DNA of 64,000 nucleotides from JAPLUA01 sp964625855 (GCA_964625855.1 CAZVFC010000007.1:124001-188000), one strand, 5' to 3'. Shown: positions 35,478 through 44,212, numbered from the stretch's first letter. The notes: a model not told the origin generated them from the letters alone. Numbers and translations: made by a program.

Positions 35478-37935
35478 TCACCTCCACCGCCCCATACGGG
35501 CACACCTTCCGGCACGAATCACACCGCGTGCACTTTTCCAGGTCAATCACGTGCCGGGCGTAAGGCGTCATGGGGATGGCATTCACCGGGCAGTGCTGCG
35601 CGCAGAGGGTGCAGCCGGTGCAATTGTCCCGGATGCGGTACTTGATGAGCGCCGTGCATTTGCCGGCCGGGCAACGGCCTTGGAGGTGAGCCTCATACTC
35701 GTCGCGAAAGTAGCGCAATGTGGTCAGCACCGGGTTGGGCGCGGTCTTGCCGAGGCCGCACAGGCTGCCTTCGGCCACCTGCGGCGCCAGTTGCTCGAGT
35801 TCGTGCAGGTGTTTGCGGGTGGCCTTGCCGCTGCACAAGCGGTTGAGCAGCTCGAGCATGCGCTTGGTGCCAATGCGGCAGAAGGTGCACTTGCCGCACG
35901 ATTGGTTCTGCGTGAACTGGAGGAAGTAGCGTGCGATGTCCACCATGCAGGCGGTGTCATCGAGCACCACCATGCCGCCCGAGCCCATGATCGCGCCAAT
36001 GTCACGCAGCGATTCGTAGTCCACCGGCGTGTCCGCCAGGCGCGCCGGCACACAACCACCCGAAGGCCCGCCGATCTGCACCGCCTTGAACCGGCGACCG
36101 GACCCGACCCCGCCGCCGATTTCTTCGACGATCTGGCGGAGAGTGGTGCCCATGGGAATTTCGATCAGCCCGGCGCGGCGGACCTTGCCGGCCAGGGCGA
36201 ATACCTTGGTGCCTTTGCTCGTAGCAGTGCCAAGGTTGGCGAAGGCTTCCCCGCCATGCCGGATGATCCAGGGCACCATGGCCAGCGTCTCGACGTTGTT
36301 GATGAGCGTAGGCTTGCCCCACAGGCCGGCCTGCGCGGGAAACGGCGGGCGCAAGCGGGGCATCCCGCGGTGGCCTTCCACCGACGCGATCAGGGCCGTC
36401 TCTTCGCCGCAGACGAAAGCGCCGGCGCCTTCCTTGATGGCGATGCGCAGCGGGTAGTTGCTCCCCATCAACCGTTCCCCCAGCCAGCCGCGCCGTTCGC
36501 ACTTGGCGATTGCGGCGCGCAGCCGCCGCAGCGCATGCGGGTACTCGTGGCGCACGTAGAAGATGGCCTCGTGCGCCCCGACCGCGACTGCCGCAATAGC
36601 CAGGCCTTCAATGACCCGGTAGGCGAACGACTCAAGGATCATGCGGTCCATGAAGGCCCCAGGGTCGCCTTCGTCCCCGTTACAGATCACATATTTGGTG
36701 GGCTCGGCCTGCTCGCAAACGAGGCGCCACTTCCGGCCTGTGGGGAAACCGGCGCCGCCGCGGCCGCGCAGGCCGGATGCTTCGATGGTCTTGATGATCT
36801 CCTCCGGCGAGAACGTAGGGCAGTGCGTCCCGCCTGCCCCTCCGAGCGTGCTGCGACCCAACGATGGGGCAGGCGGGACGCACTGCCCTACGTTCTCGCC
36901 GGAACCCAGGCACTTCCGCAGCGCCACGAAACCCTCGTGTGCGAGATACTCATCCAGGTCCAACGGATCGAGCCGGCCATAATGCTCCATGGCGATATGA
37001 ACCTGGCGGCTCCAGAAGACCTGCTCGTCTGTGGGCTCGCGAATGGCGGGCGGACGCTGCGGTGCGGGAGCCGGGCTCCCATCGTCCAGCAGCAAGCCCT
37101 CCAGGCCGCGGGTCCAAACCTGGGAAAGGCGGCGAACCAAACCGTGCGGGCGGACGTGGGCGTGGATGAGCTTGTCCGCATCGGATGGGGTCAGCCCCGT
37201 GTAGGTCACACTGGATCGGCCCGGCCTGGCTATTTCAATCATCGGCGTGCGGTAACAGGCACCGACACAGCCGACTCTTTTCACCGTGGCATTGGCGCCG
37301 CTGAGCGCGACGCCCTCCCGGAGAGCGTGGAAGATCCGGTGCGTTCCCTTGGCCACGCAGCAGGAGTCGAGACAGACCTTGATCTCGGTGCTGCCGGGGC
37401 GGGCGGGACGATGGTCGTGAACCGGGTGCCCGTGAGGGTGGCCAAGTGCCGCGTCAGCGATGTGGGGTGGCCGGGCCAGGAAATCCCGGATGGTGGCAGG
37501 CACCTTTTCAGGCTTGGCGTAACCGAACGTCTCCTCGGCTATCCGCACCACCGGGGCGAGGGTGCAACAGCCGAGGCACGCCACTCGTTCGATGGTGAAC
37601 TGGCGGTCCGCATCGGTGTGGACGCCTTCGGGAATCCGGAGATGATGGCGCAACGCGTCCTCCACCCGTTCGGCTCCTCCCACATGGCAAGCCGTCCCAT
37701 GACAAACCTGCACAATGTGCTTCCCCACCGGATGGTGCCGGAACATGTCATAGAAGGTCGAGACGCCGCTCAGAGCGGCCGGAGTGATCTGCGTCGTGGC
37801 ACATACGTGGCGCAACGCTTCCTCCGGCAGGTAGCCGTAGTGGTCCTGCAACGCCTGGAGCACCGGGATGACGGCGTCGGGGGTGCGCCCGATGCGCGCG
37901 ACAACCTCATCAACGTACTTGAGGTCAGCGAGCAT
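35473..37935 (-). CDS. NuoE-NuoF fusion, NADH-oxidising flavoprotein with extra ferredoxin domain
   Basis: The protein has 820 residues. Residues 1-160 are a NuoE-like thioredoxin-fold [2Fe-2S] domain (VCHGTACHVGG and CLGCCTLAP). Residues ~185-270 form a second thioredoxin-like [2Fe-2S] domain (VCLDSCCVAKG, VGCVGACYRTP). Next comes NuoF proper, with the FMN/NADH motifs GRGGAGFPTGRKW and CNGDEGDPGAFMDR, an SLBB domain, and CGKCTFCRIGTKRM for the N3 cluster. The C-terminus adds two [4Fe-4S] motifs (CTGCTLCAQHCP and CTRCDSCRKVCP), as in the HndC/HydB type. It is a diaphorase subunit passing electrons between NADH and Fe-S carriers. The nuo operon here lacks EFG, so it may serve complex I or a soluble complex with the flavoprotein downstream. 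The ATG at 37935 was chosen because upstream codons are repeat. Confidence 0.85.
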   Translation of the reverse strand: MLADLKYVDEVVARIGRTPDAVIPVLQALQDHYGYLPEEALRHVCATTQITPAALSGVSTFYDMFRHHPVGKHIVQVCHGTACHVGGAERVEDALRHHLRIPEGVHTDADRQFTIERVACLGCCTLAPVVRIAEETFGYAKPEKVPATIRDFLARPPHIADAALGHPHGHPVHDHRPARPGSTEIKVCLDSCCVAKGTHRIFHALREGVALSGANATVKRVGCVGACYRTPMIEIARPGRSSVTYTGLTPSDADKLIHAHVRPHGLVRRLSQVWTRGLEGLLLDDGSPAPAPQRPPAIREPTDEQVFWSRQVHIAMEHYGRLDPLDLDEYLAHEGFVALRKCLGSGENVGQCVPPAPSLGRSTLGGAGGTHCPTFSPEEIIKTIEASGLRGRGGAGFPTGRKWRLVCEQAEPTKYVICNGDEGDPGAFMDRMILESFAYRVIEGLAIAAVAVGAHEAIFYVRHEYPHALRRLRAAIAKCERRGWLGERLMGSNYPLRIAIKEGAGAFVCGEETALIASVEGHRGMPRLRPPFPAQAGLWGKPTLINNVETLAMVPWIIRHGGEAFANLGTATSKGTKVFALAGKVRRAGLIEIPMGTTLRQIVEEIGGGVGSGRRFKAVQIGGPSGGCVPARLADTPVDYESLRDIGAIMGSGGMVVLDDTACMVDIARYFLQFTQNQSCGKCTFCRIGTKRMLELLNRLCSGKATRKHLHELEQLAPQVAEGSLCGLGKTAPNPVLTTLRYFRDEYEAHLQGRCPAGKCTALIKYRIRDNCTGCTLCAQHCPVNAIPMTPYARHVIDLEKCTRCDSCRKVCPYGAVEVI
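36803..36903. repeat. Perfect 38-bp inverted repeat inserted in frame in the NuoEF fusion gene
   Basis: The arms 36803-36840 and 36866-36903 are exact complements (TCCGGCGAGAACGTAGGGCA onward), with a 25-bp loop. The insert is read as about 33 residues (VGQCVPPAP... THCPTFSP) just before the FMN-binding motif, where other NuoF proteins have no insertion. It keeps the frame and adds two Cys. Confidence 0.85.
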
Positions 37936-37948
37936 GACGTTGGTAAAT

Positions 37949-38005
37949 CCGAAGGCCGAAAACCGAAAACCGAAGGAAATCCGAATACCGAAAACCGAAG
38001 TTCGA
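37949..38005 (-). repeat. Heptameric repeat array upstream of the NuoEF fusion
   Basis: On the plus strand it reads CCGAAGG/CCGAAAA/CCGAATA units. It forms an inverted pair with the array at 38143-38200, with about 137 bp between them that encode nothing recognisable. Confidence 0.75.
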
Positions 38006-38142
38006 ACGCGGTGCCTGCACGGCAAAACGCCCCGCCGCCGAATTTCGGATTCTGCCTGTGCAGATGGCACCTGCAACGCCGCGATGACATGGGGAATTGG
38101 CCCGGATTAGCGTTCTGACTCGTGTGCAGTGCATAGCCCAAC

Positions 38143-38200
38143 TTCGGATTTCGGATTTCGGTCTTCTTTCGGCCTTCGGTCTTCGGATTTCGGATTTCAT
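38143..38200 (+). repeat. Heptameric repeat array downstream of the PQQ-type propeller gene
   Basis: On the plus strand it reads TTCGGAT/TTCGGTC/TTCGGCC units. It ends at the last codons of the propeller gene and is inverted relative to 37949-38005. Confidence 0.75.
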
Positions 38201-39984
38201 GGCTGCCTGCCCATGGCCGCGCCCACACACCAGACATTAGTCACCCCACGCAGAATGATCTTCTCTTGCGCGAACGCTGGGCTGGCATGGAAGGCATCGC
38301 CCATTTCGGTGCGGAACAACTCCTTGTACTGCCGCGCGGCTTCGACCACCACCGCGGTTCCTTTCTGCCCGAGCACGTAGAGCCGGTTGCCCGAGATGTT
38401 CGGCGAGGCGTGGATCTCCATCTCGAAGTCGTGTTCCCAGAGCTTCTTGCCGTCCTTGGCGTCGTAGCAGGTCAGCATGCCGGAGGTGGTGACCGCGAAG
38501 ACCAGTTCGCCGTTGCTGGCGGGGCTGGTCACGTCCGGGACGTTATCCTCGTTGGCCCATACGACGTGCGTTTTGGTCACGTCGCCGGAGCCGTCCGGCC
38601 GAATCGCCATGAGCTTCTCCGAAGGGCTCGGGGCAAAGACCAGGCCGCCTGCGAAAGCCGCCGTGGGTGTAATCTCTCCGTTGAGTCCTTCCACCCGCCA
38701 AAGTTCCGCGCCATCCTTCGCGGCGTAGGCGATCACCCACGGCACAGCGAGCACAATCACCTGCGCTTTCCCCGCCGCCTCGATCACGATCGGCGAGGCC
38801 CACGAGCCGCCTACCTTGCGTGGGCGCTCCCAAACGACTCGGCCGGTGCGGCCATCCAGGGCGTAGAGCTTAGAATGGCCTTCGTCGGGTTCGCCCTGGT
38901 CGAGCTGCACGATCAGCCGGTCCTGCCAGGTGACCAGGGACGTAGCATGACCGTAGGGATTCTTCAAGGCGCCGAAGCCCTTTGCCCAAACTGGCTTCCC
39001 CTCCAGCGTCAACGCCGCGCAGTCGCCATTGGCAAAGATGGCATACACCCGCCTACCGTCGGTGGCCATAGTCGGCGCGGCGTAGCCAGTGGAGTCCGGG
39101 ACCTCCTCCGCCTGGGCAGTGCCCGGGACATTCGTCACGGACTGCCGCCAGAGAATTTGCCCTGTCTGGGCGCTCAGGCAGACGACCTCACGCAGCGTGG
39201 CATTGCCACCGGAGAAGAAGACGCGGTCGCCCCAAACAATGGGCGAGCTGAAGCCGATCGCCGGCGCCGGAACCTTCCAGGCGATGCCCTCGCCGGTCTT
39301 CGGATTCCACGCCACCGGCGCGTTGGTGAACGCCCAAACACCGTTCCCATCCGCGCCGCGGAAACTGGGCCAGTTGCGGCGGAGTTCGTCGAGCGACGCA
39401 GCGTCCGGGGCGGCGGCGGCTGAGGCGCTCGTGCCCAACAGCTTCGCCACGTCGGCCGGCCCCCGCGGCAACGCCGTGGTCCGGCCAAATCCCATCACTA
39501 GCAGGAATGCGCCGACAATCGCGCCAACGGCGGCTACCGACCAGCGGGCGGCGGCGGCGGCGCAGGCGGCCTTATGCGCGTCCTCCAGCTTGAGCCCGGG
39601 TAGCGGGAGGCGCTTTTGATGGCGTGCGGCCTGGGCGGAAGCGAGCACAAAGACCACCACTCCGCCGAGCAGCAGGTAAACCCCCGAGGCCGTGCGCGAC
39701 AGTTGGCTGAAATACCGCTGGCGGAGCTGCAAATCGAGCGTCCGGATGCGCTGCTTCATCTGCTCGTCGGCGGGGTTGAGCCGCAGCTTTTCCTTGTATT
39801 CTTTAAGCAGCGGCGACTTCAGCGGGTCTTCCGCCCGGCTGCCGAGATGCCCTGCGATCATCGCCACGCCGAGCACCAGGGAAAAGACGCCGGCCACCCA
39901 GGCCGTGAGCCGCCAGGCTCGCGCGGCCTCAGAGGCTTGCGAGGAAGGCGCGTTCGCCGTTTGGGGTAGCGTGATCTCAGGCAT
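38197..39984 (-). CDS. Membrane-anchored PQQ-type beta-propeller protein
   Basis: The 595-residue protein has three predicted membrane helices in its first 170 residues (about 28-47, 103-121, 150-167). A large propeller of PQQ-binding-like repeats follows (YALDGRTGRVVWERP, AYAAKDGAELWRVEGL, CYDAKDGKKLWEHDFE). Residues NWPSFRGADGNGV open the propeller as in many planctomycete and verrucomicrobial proteins of this kind. Cofactor ligands are not clear, so it may be a structural or binding propeller and not a PQQ enzyme. It shares one base with the stop of the upstream ferredoxin gene, which ties it to the Fe-S cluster. Confidence 0.8.
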   Translation of the reverse strand: MPEITLPQTANAPSSQASEAARAWRLTAWVAGVFSLVLGVAMIAGHLGSRAEDPLKSPLLKEYKEKLRLNPADEQMKQRIRTLDLQLRQRYFSQLSRTASGVYLLLGGVVVFVLASAQAARHQKRLPLPGLKLEDAHKAACAAAAARWSVAAVGAIVGAFLLVMGFGRTTALPRGPADVAKLLGTSASAAAAPDAASLDELRRNWPSFRGADGNGVWAFTNAPVAWNPKTGEGIAWKVPAPAIGFSSPIVWGDRVFFSGGNATLREVVCLSAQTGQILWRQSVTNVPGTAQAEEVPDSTGYAAPTMATDGRRVYAIFANGDCAALTLEGKPVWAKGFGALKNPYGHATSLVTWQDRLIVQLDQGEPDEGHSKLYALDGRTGRVVWERPRKVGGSWASPIVIEAAGKAQVIVLAVPWVIAYAAKDGAELWRVEGLNGEITPTAAFAGGLVFAPSPSEKLMAIRPDGSGDVTKTHVVWANEDNVPDVTSPASNGELVFAVTTSGMLTCYDAKDGKKLWEHDFEMEIHASPNISGNRLYVLGQKGTAVVVEAARQYKELFRTEMGDAFHASPAFAQEKIILRGVTNVWCVGAAMGRQP

Positions 39985-41306
39985 TATTTGGAAGCGACTT
40001 GCGGTTGGAGACTGGATGCGGGCATCAGGCCGCGGCGCACCAGTTCGTTCGGGCAGTACTCGAAGCAGCGCGCGCAGGCGAAGCAGTCGCCGCGGTCCGG
40101 CTCGTAATCGGTCCGGCGGCGGCGCAACGAGCGACTGACCAGTTTCGCCCCGATCACGAGCCCCACCCAGGCGCCAAAGATCGTGCCCGCCGTGGCAAAC
40201 CGCGCGCGGATGCGCCCGGCCTCGGTCAGGATATCCTGCGGGGTCTGACGGGCCCGCTCCAGCGCCAGCTCATCGGGGCTCAGGGCGCCAAATTTGGGCG
40301 CGGCGCCTCGCTCGCGAATGAACTGCTCCGCAAGGCTGACCGTCGGATGGAGGCGCGAAGCGGGAGCGCTGAATCGGCATCCCAGCCAACTGCCGCCGGC
40401 CATGAGCGCTGGCACCAGCAACAGCAGCAGCGCCAGGCGCCGCCGGTCACCGGCCAGCGCTGGGGCGGCGCCCTGGCCGGACTCCGGCTCGCGCATTGCA
40501 CCGAATGGACAGGACGCCTCGCACAGCCGGCATTGCGTGCAATAGTCAGGTGTTACACGCACGCGCCACTTCGCAACCGTCGCCCCCAGCTTCAACAACG
40601 CTCCGTAAGGACAAAGGAAGCGGCAGTAAGGCCGGCCGACGAAGACCCCCAGCAACAGCAGCGCCGCGCCGGCCAGCACCATCAGAGTGCGTCCGTTCAT
40701 CCGGAAGATCGGCACGAACGGATCATATTGGCAGATGATAAACGCGCTGCCGGTCGCGGCGAACATCACGCCCGCGCCCAGGTAGATGTAGGGCAGCACG
40801 CTCAGTGCCTGTTCGAGCCAGGCCGGCACCTTCAGCGGCTTTAGCAGCACCAGATCCTGCAGTGCACCGTGCGGACAGACGCCCGCGCAAAACGTCCGGC
40901 CGGCGAAGAGCGCGAAAGCCAGGGGCAGCACGAAGAAAGCCAACACGCCCGCCGGCACGGCATAGCCCGGGTCAAACAGCGCGAGCGCGACATTCTGCAC
41001 GGAGCCAATCGAGCAGACGCAGCCCTTCTTCCAGAATCCAAAGTAGAGCACCGAGAAGATCGAAAGCGCTATCAGCCCCTTGCGCGAGCGTTTCTTGTAA
41101 ACCAGCACGCTCGCGACGACCAGGCACGCGCCGAGCACTGCCACATCCAGATATTCCAAAAGGACCTGCCGCGCCGGTGGAGTTGTCGTCACAGGAAGCT
41201 GATGCCCGCCCTCGAATTCGGGCGGCGGGAAGCGCTGCTCGGCGAGAGCACAGAACCCCGAAAGCAGTAAGATGCCGAGCCAGACTAGCCCTCGGGGACT
41301 TGCCAT
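39984..41306 (-). CDS. NapH/NosR-like membrane 4Fe-4S protein
   Basis: The protein of about 440 residues has a signal or first helix (LVWLGILLLSGFCALA) and several further helices. FCAGVCPHGALQ and YCRFLCPYGALL are the paired CxxxCP motifs of NapH/NosR/CcoG-type proteins. Cytoplasmic-type ferredoxin motifs CTQCRLCEASCP and CFACARCFEYCP follow. Such proteins move electrons across or along the membrane between quinol and periplasmic or cytoplasmic Fe-S proteins. I chose the ATG at 41306; upstream in-frame codons are the CCAATCG repeat. It lies between a Tat-exported ferredoxin and a membrane propeller, a likely shared pathway. Confidence 0.82.
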   Translation of the reverse strand: MASPRGLVWLGILLLSGFCALAEQRFPPPEFEGGHQLPVTTTPPARQVLLEYLDVAVLGACLVVASVLVYKKRSRKGLIALSIFSVLYFGFWKKGCVCSIGSVQNVALALFDPGYAVPAGVLAFFVLPLAFALFAGRTFCAGVCPHGALQDLVLLKPLKVPAWLEQALSVLPYIYLGAGVMFAATGSAFIICQYDPFVPIFRMNGRTLMVLAGAALLLLGVFVGRPYCRFLCPYGALLKLGATVAKWRVRVTPDYCTQCRLCEASCPFGAMREPESGQGAAPALAGDRRRLALLLLLVPALMAGGSWLGCRFSAPASRLHPTVSLAEQFIRERGAAPKFGALSPDELALERARQTPQDILTEAGRIRARFATAGTIFGAWVGLVIGAKLVSRSLRRRRTDYEPDRGDCFACARCFEYCPNELVRRGLMPASSLQPQVASK

Positions 41307-41339
41307 TAGCGAATGCCGGGCCTTCGCGCACTGGACGCG

Positions 41340-41374
41340 CCAATCGCCAATCGCCAATCGCCAATTGCCAATCA
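41340..41374. repeat. Heptameric CCAATCG repeat
   Basis: CCAATCG occurs three times in a row, followed by CCAATTG and CCAATCA, in the 70-bp gap between the Tat ferredoxin gene and the NapH-like gene. It is a second heptameric family, distinct in sequence from the TTCGGAT arrays. Confidence 0.75.
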
Positions 41375-41376
41375 TC

Positions 41377-41943
41377 TCAGTGGCTGATTTCCTTGAGCAA
41401 ATACGGATGATCCGCCGGCACGCGCCGGAAGGCATCGCCGGCGCAGACTTTGGAAATCGCGCACTCGTTGCAGTTCACGCAACGGTCGTGCCGCACCTGC
41501 AGGAACAGCGAGCCGTTGCCGAAGCGGCTGCAGCCCTCGACGCACTTCGCGCAGCCAATGCACAATTGCTCGTCAATCGTGTATTCGTAGTAGGGGTCCT
41601 CGACATAGGTTCGCTTAATGGCCGAGGTGGGGCAGAGGCAGTTCTCCGCGCCGGTGTTCAGGTCGTTGGGCTCCGGCTCGAAGTAGCCTGTGCATAGCTG
41701 ACAATAGCCGCAGATGTCGTAGGCGTGAACGCACTTCACGGCCGATTGCTCCAGCACACAGGCGGTCGCGCAGTTGCCGCAGCGCACGCATTTCTGGGGG
41801 TCAATTTGCCAGACCGTACCCTTGGCCGAGCTGCGGCCCGCCATCACGCCCAGCAAGCCCCCCAGCCCCGTCAACGCAGCCGCCCGCGCGCCGTCTCGCA
41901 GGAACTGGCGACGGCTGACATTGGGCTCGGGCTTGGCATCCAT
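41377..41943 (-). CDS. Tat-exported multi-cluster ferredoxin
   Basis: The 188-residue protein begins with a twin-arginine signal (SRRQFLRDGARAAALTGLGG). It then has Cys motifs CVRCGNCATAC, CGYCQLC with a later CLCPTSAI, CIGCAKCVEGC and CVNCNECAISKVC. These are enough for about four [4Fe-4S] clusters, resembling the HybA/NrfC type. It is expected to carry electrons on the outer face of the membrane, probably with the NapH-like protein encoded next to it. Confidence 0.85.
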   Translation of the reverse strand: MDAKPEPNVSRRQFLRDGARAAALTGLGGLLGVMAGRSSAKGTVWQIDPQKCVRCGNCATACVLEQSAVKCVHAYDICGYCQLCTGYFEPEPNDLNTGAENCLCPTSAIKRTYVEDPYYEYTIDEQLCIGCAKCVEGCSRFGNGSLFLQVRHDRCVNCNECAISKVCAGDAFRRVPADHPYLLKEISH

Positions 41944-41947
41944 GGCG

Positions 41948-43024
41948 TTATCCCCGGACCCCGGCGCTGGTGGCCGAGGCTGCAGGTGCGTCCTTCTTTC
42001 TCGCCATGATGCGAACGTTCGACTCTACCACGTCGAGAATATAGATTCGCCCGCCGGAACCCACCGCCGCGTCCAAGCCACCGGTGGTGCAGTCTGACGG
42101 GGAACACTTCTGCCAGTTCTCCGAGAATGATTCCGGCCCGGCCACAACGCATTCAAAGGCGCCCTCCTTCGAGTAAATCTTGACCCGTGGCAGCCCCTTC
42201 TCAGCGGTGACGTAGCGGTCGTCCGGCAGCAGCGTCAGGCCAACCGGGTTGCAGCAGCCGCAGAAACCCTCGATGGCAGCGGAAGGCTTGCCCCAGAAGA
42301 ACTCCAGGTCGCCGTCGGTGGTGTAGGCTTCGACGCGGTGCCGTCCGGGATTATTGACGCGCAGCAAGCCGTCATGGGCCAGCTTCACGTCCAGGTACGG
42401 GCTGGGCACAATCAGGCCCGGAACGTTTCGGTCCTTGTTCTTCTCGCCGATACGGCCAGTCAGCTTGCCATTGCGGTCGTAGCGCAGGATGACGCGGTTG
42501 CCTGAATCGGCTGCGAACACGTCCTTGTCCCCCACCGCCAGCCCTGTGAGCCAGCTCTTTTTGCCGGGGGATTCCCAGGCCGCCACACGCTGGCCTTTGT
42601 GATCAAACACCTCCACGTGGTCCCGCAGCCCGGCGTACACTGTCCCATCGCCCGCCACGGCGACACATCGCGCCGGACCTGCCAGCGCAATCTCACTGAC
42701 GCGGGCGCCGTCGCGGTCCAGCACGCTCACATAGTTCCCGGCTGCGATGTAAAGGTGCTCGTCCGGCCCGGTGGCAATCCGGCGCGGCTCAGGGTAGGGG
42801 CTTGTGAAATGGCCAACTTGCTCGTAGTGGATGAGTCTGGGATCGGTCTTGCGAAGCCGGCTGACGTCATAGGCGAACGGGTTGGCGTCCTTGCCCGCGC
42901 TGGCGGCAAGCGCCGGCCGCGCCGCCACGGCGAAGGCGGCGCCGCCCAGGGCGAGAATGCCGGCGTCTTGCGCGCTTACCTTGATGAATTGGCGCCGGCT
43001 GATGGTCCGATTTCGGCTTCTCAT
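41948..43024 (-). CDS. Tat-exported NHL-repeat beta-propeller protein
   Basis: The 358-residue protein has a twin-arginine signal (TISRRQFIKVSAQDAGILAL). Repeats of NHL type follow (GPDEHLYIAAGNYVSVLDRD, GDKDVFAADSGNRVILRYD, DGLLRVNNPGRHRVEAY). A Cys group (GFCGCCNPVGL and KCSPSDCTTGG) may bind a metal or form disulfides. The gene lies 4 bp upstream of the Tat ferredoxin gene and overlaps the preceding small gene (ATGA). Exported propellers of this type usually act as scaffolds or binding proteins; a redox-complex subunit is the best guess from context. Confidence 0.8.
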   Translation of the reverse strand: MRSRNRTISRRQFIKVSAQDAGILALGGAAFAVAARPALAASAGKDANPFAYDVSRLRKTDPRLIHYEQVGHFTSPYPEPRRIATGPDEHLYIAAGNYVSVLDRDGARVSEIALAGPARCVAVAGDGTVYAGLRDHVEVFDHKGQRVAAWESPGKKSWLTGLAVGDKDVFAADSGNRVILRYDRNGKLTGRIGEKNKDRNVPGLIVPSPYLDVKLAHDGLLRVNNPGRHRVEAYTTDGDLEFFWGKPSAAIEGFCGCCNPVGLTLLPDDRYVTAEKGLPRVKIYSKEGAFECVVAGPESFSENWQKCSPSDCTTGGLDAAVGSGGRIYILDVVESNVRIMARKKDAPAASATSAGVRG

Positions 43025-43239
43025 GATGAACCTCCCGTACGGGTGCGTTTGGCTGAAAGCGCCTCCGGCAGGCCGCAGCCGGCCAAGCGGCCGCAACCGC
43101 TGCAGATACCGCGGTTCACGCAGCGCTGGCCCACAGGCGTCCGGGGCCGCATAGCCAGGCTGGCCGCCACAGCGACCAACCCCAGCAGACTGTAACGCGC
43201 CGCGGCGCGAAAGAACTCGCGCCGGCTTTCAACCGTCAT
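43021..43239 (-). CDS. Small Tat-like Cys-rich protein
   Basis: The 72-residue protein starts with ESRREFFRAAARYSLLGLVA, a twin-arginine-like signal. The remainder holds six Cys (CVNRGICSGCGRLAGCG is the central part), enough for one Fe-S cluster or zinc site. I do not know the family. It is the first gene of the cluster running to 38197 and overlaps the NHL gene by 4 bp. Starts at 43254 or further upstream are also possible. Confidence 0.65.
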   Translation of the reverse strand: MTVESRREFFRAAARYSLLGLVAVAASLAMRPRTPVGQRCVNRGICSGCGRLAGCGLPEALSAKRTRTGGSS

Positions 43240-43491
43240 AGGCGGAACTTGCATATTACAGTGGCTGAATTGTAGCCCAGACAGAGTCGCCCACGACAGC
43301 AAAAGCGGCTACAAGCGTTTTGCCTTTTGCCAACCCTTTTTTGTCTTCTCGATAGCTCGAAATGGCAGGTGTCGGCGCCGCGTCTCCCGAAGCCTTGCGA
43401 TTTCGGGCTGCTGGGGCTAGCCGAGCATAGAGCCGCAGCCCCGCCCCGACCCCTCAGCTCTCAACCGCCAGCCGCACAGACGCCGGCTCCG

Positions 43492-44145
43492 CTACAGAGC
43501 TGCCGTTGCAGGCGGGTGCACCGAGTCGAGGTACTTGGTCACGGCCTGGGTGCGGGAACGGACGTGCAGCTTCTCGTAGATATGGCGGATGTGGTTGTGG
43601 ACGGTGTCGTAGCTGATGTCGAGGGCGCTGGAGATTTCTTTGTAGAGGAAGCCCTTCGCCAGGTACTCCAGAACCTGCTGCTCGCGCGGCGACAGTCTGG
43701 TGGTCTCGGTCTCCATCGGGGCAGGCTGGCGAAAGGATTGGACGACCTTGCGGGCAATGTGGCTGGTCATAGGCGAGCCGCCGGCATGGACTCGCTGGAT
43801 GGCTTCGAGCAGTTCCTGACGGGTCACCAGCTTGAGCAGGTACCCGCTTGCCCCGGCCGCCAGGGCGTTGAACACGCTCTCGGTGTCTTCATAGACCGTC
43901 AGCATGATGAACTCGATCGCCGGATGCGCCGCCTTGAGCTGCCGCACGCACTCGATGCCGTTCATGCCCGGAAGGTTGATGTCCATGAGCACGACGTCGG
44001 GCGCGGCGGCTGGCAACCGGGCCAGGGCCGCTTCCCCCGAGGCAAACTGACCGACGCAGGCACAGTCGCCAAAGCGCGCGACCGCGTGTGCCAGCTTGGT
44101 CCGCACGCCGTCATCATCATCCACTATGGCCACCTTGATAGGCAT
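43492..44145 (-). CDS. NarL/FixJ-type response regulator
   Basis: The 217-residue regulator has a receiver domain at residues 1-120 with the acidic pocket VDDDDG, phospho-acceptor Asp55 in VVLMDINLPG, and Lys in GYLLKL. Residues ~145-205 form a LuxR-type helix-turn-helix (LSPREQQVLEYLAKGFLYKE and DTVHNHIRHIYEKL). The start at 44145 gives the standard length. The gene follows the sensor kinase by 110 bp on the same strand. That gap contains a motif shared with upstream regions of several downstream secretory genes, so autoregulation is plausible. Confidence 0.92.
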   Translation of the reverse strand: MPIKVAIVDDDDGVRTKLAHAVARFGDCACVGQFASGEAALARLPAAAPDVVLMDINLPGMNGIECVRQLKAAHPAIEFIMLTVYEDTESVFNALAAGASGYLLKLVTRQELLEAIQRVHAGGSPMTSHIARKVVQSFRQPAPMETETTRLSPREQQVLEYLAKGFLYKEISSALDISYDTVHNHIRHIYEKLHVRSRTQAVTKYLDSVHPPATAAL

Positions 44146-44193
44146 GGTCTTTTCTTGTCGGGAGGAGCGTAGGGGTGCGGAGAATAATTTCAT

Positions 44194-44212
44194 ACTGGCC
44201 AAAACTGGTCAT
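44194..44212 (-). promoter_or_regulatory. Candidate operator upstream of the response regulator gene
   Basis: On the minus strand it reads ATGACCAGTTTTGGCCAGT, ending 48 bp before the regulator start. It is nearly the same as the motif at 47438, 49458 and 55389 and has the same orientation relative to the gene. It consists of two CCAG half-sites one helical turn apart. Confidence 0.5.

Noticed and set aside
35473..37935. Subunit of a bifurcating [FeFe] or NAD-reducing [NiFe] hydrogenase, or of formate dehydrogenase
   Set aside because: The NuoEF fusion would suit any of them, but no HydA H-cluster motifs, NiFe large subunit or FdhA is within the window, so no enzyme name was assigned.
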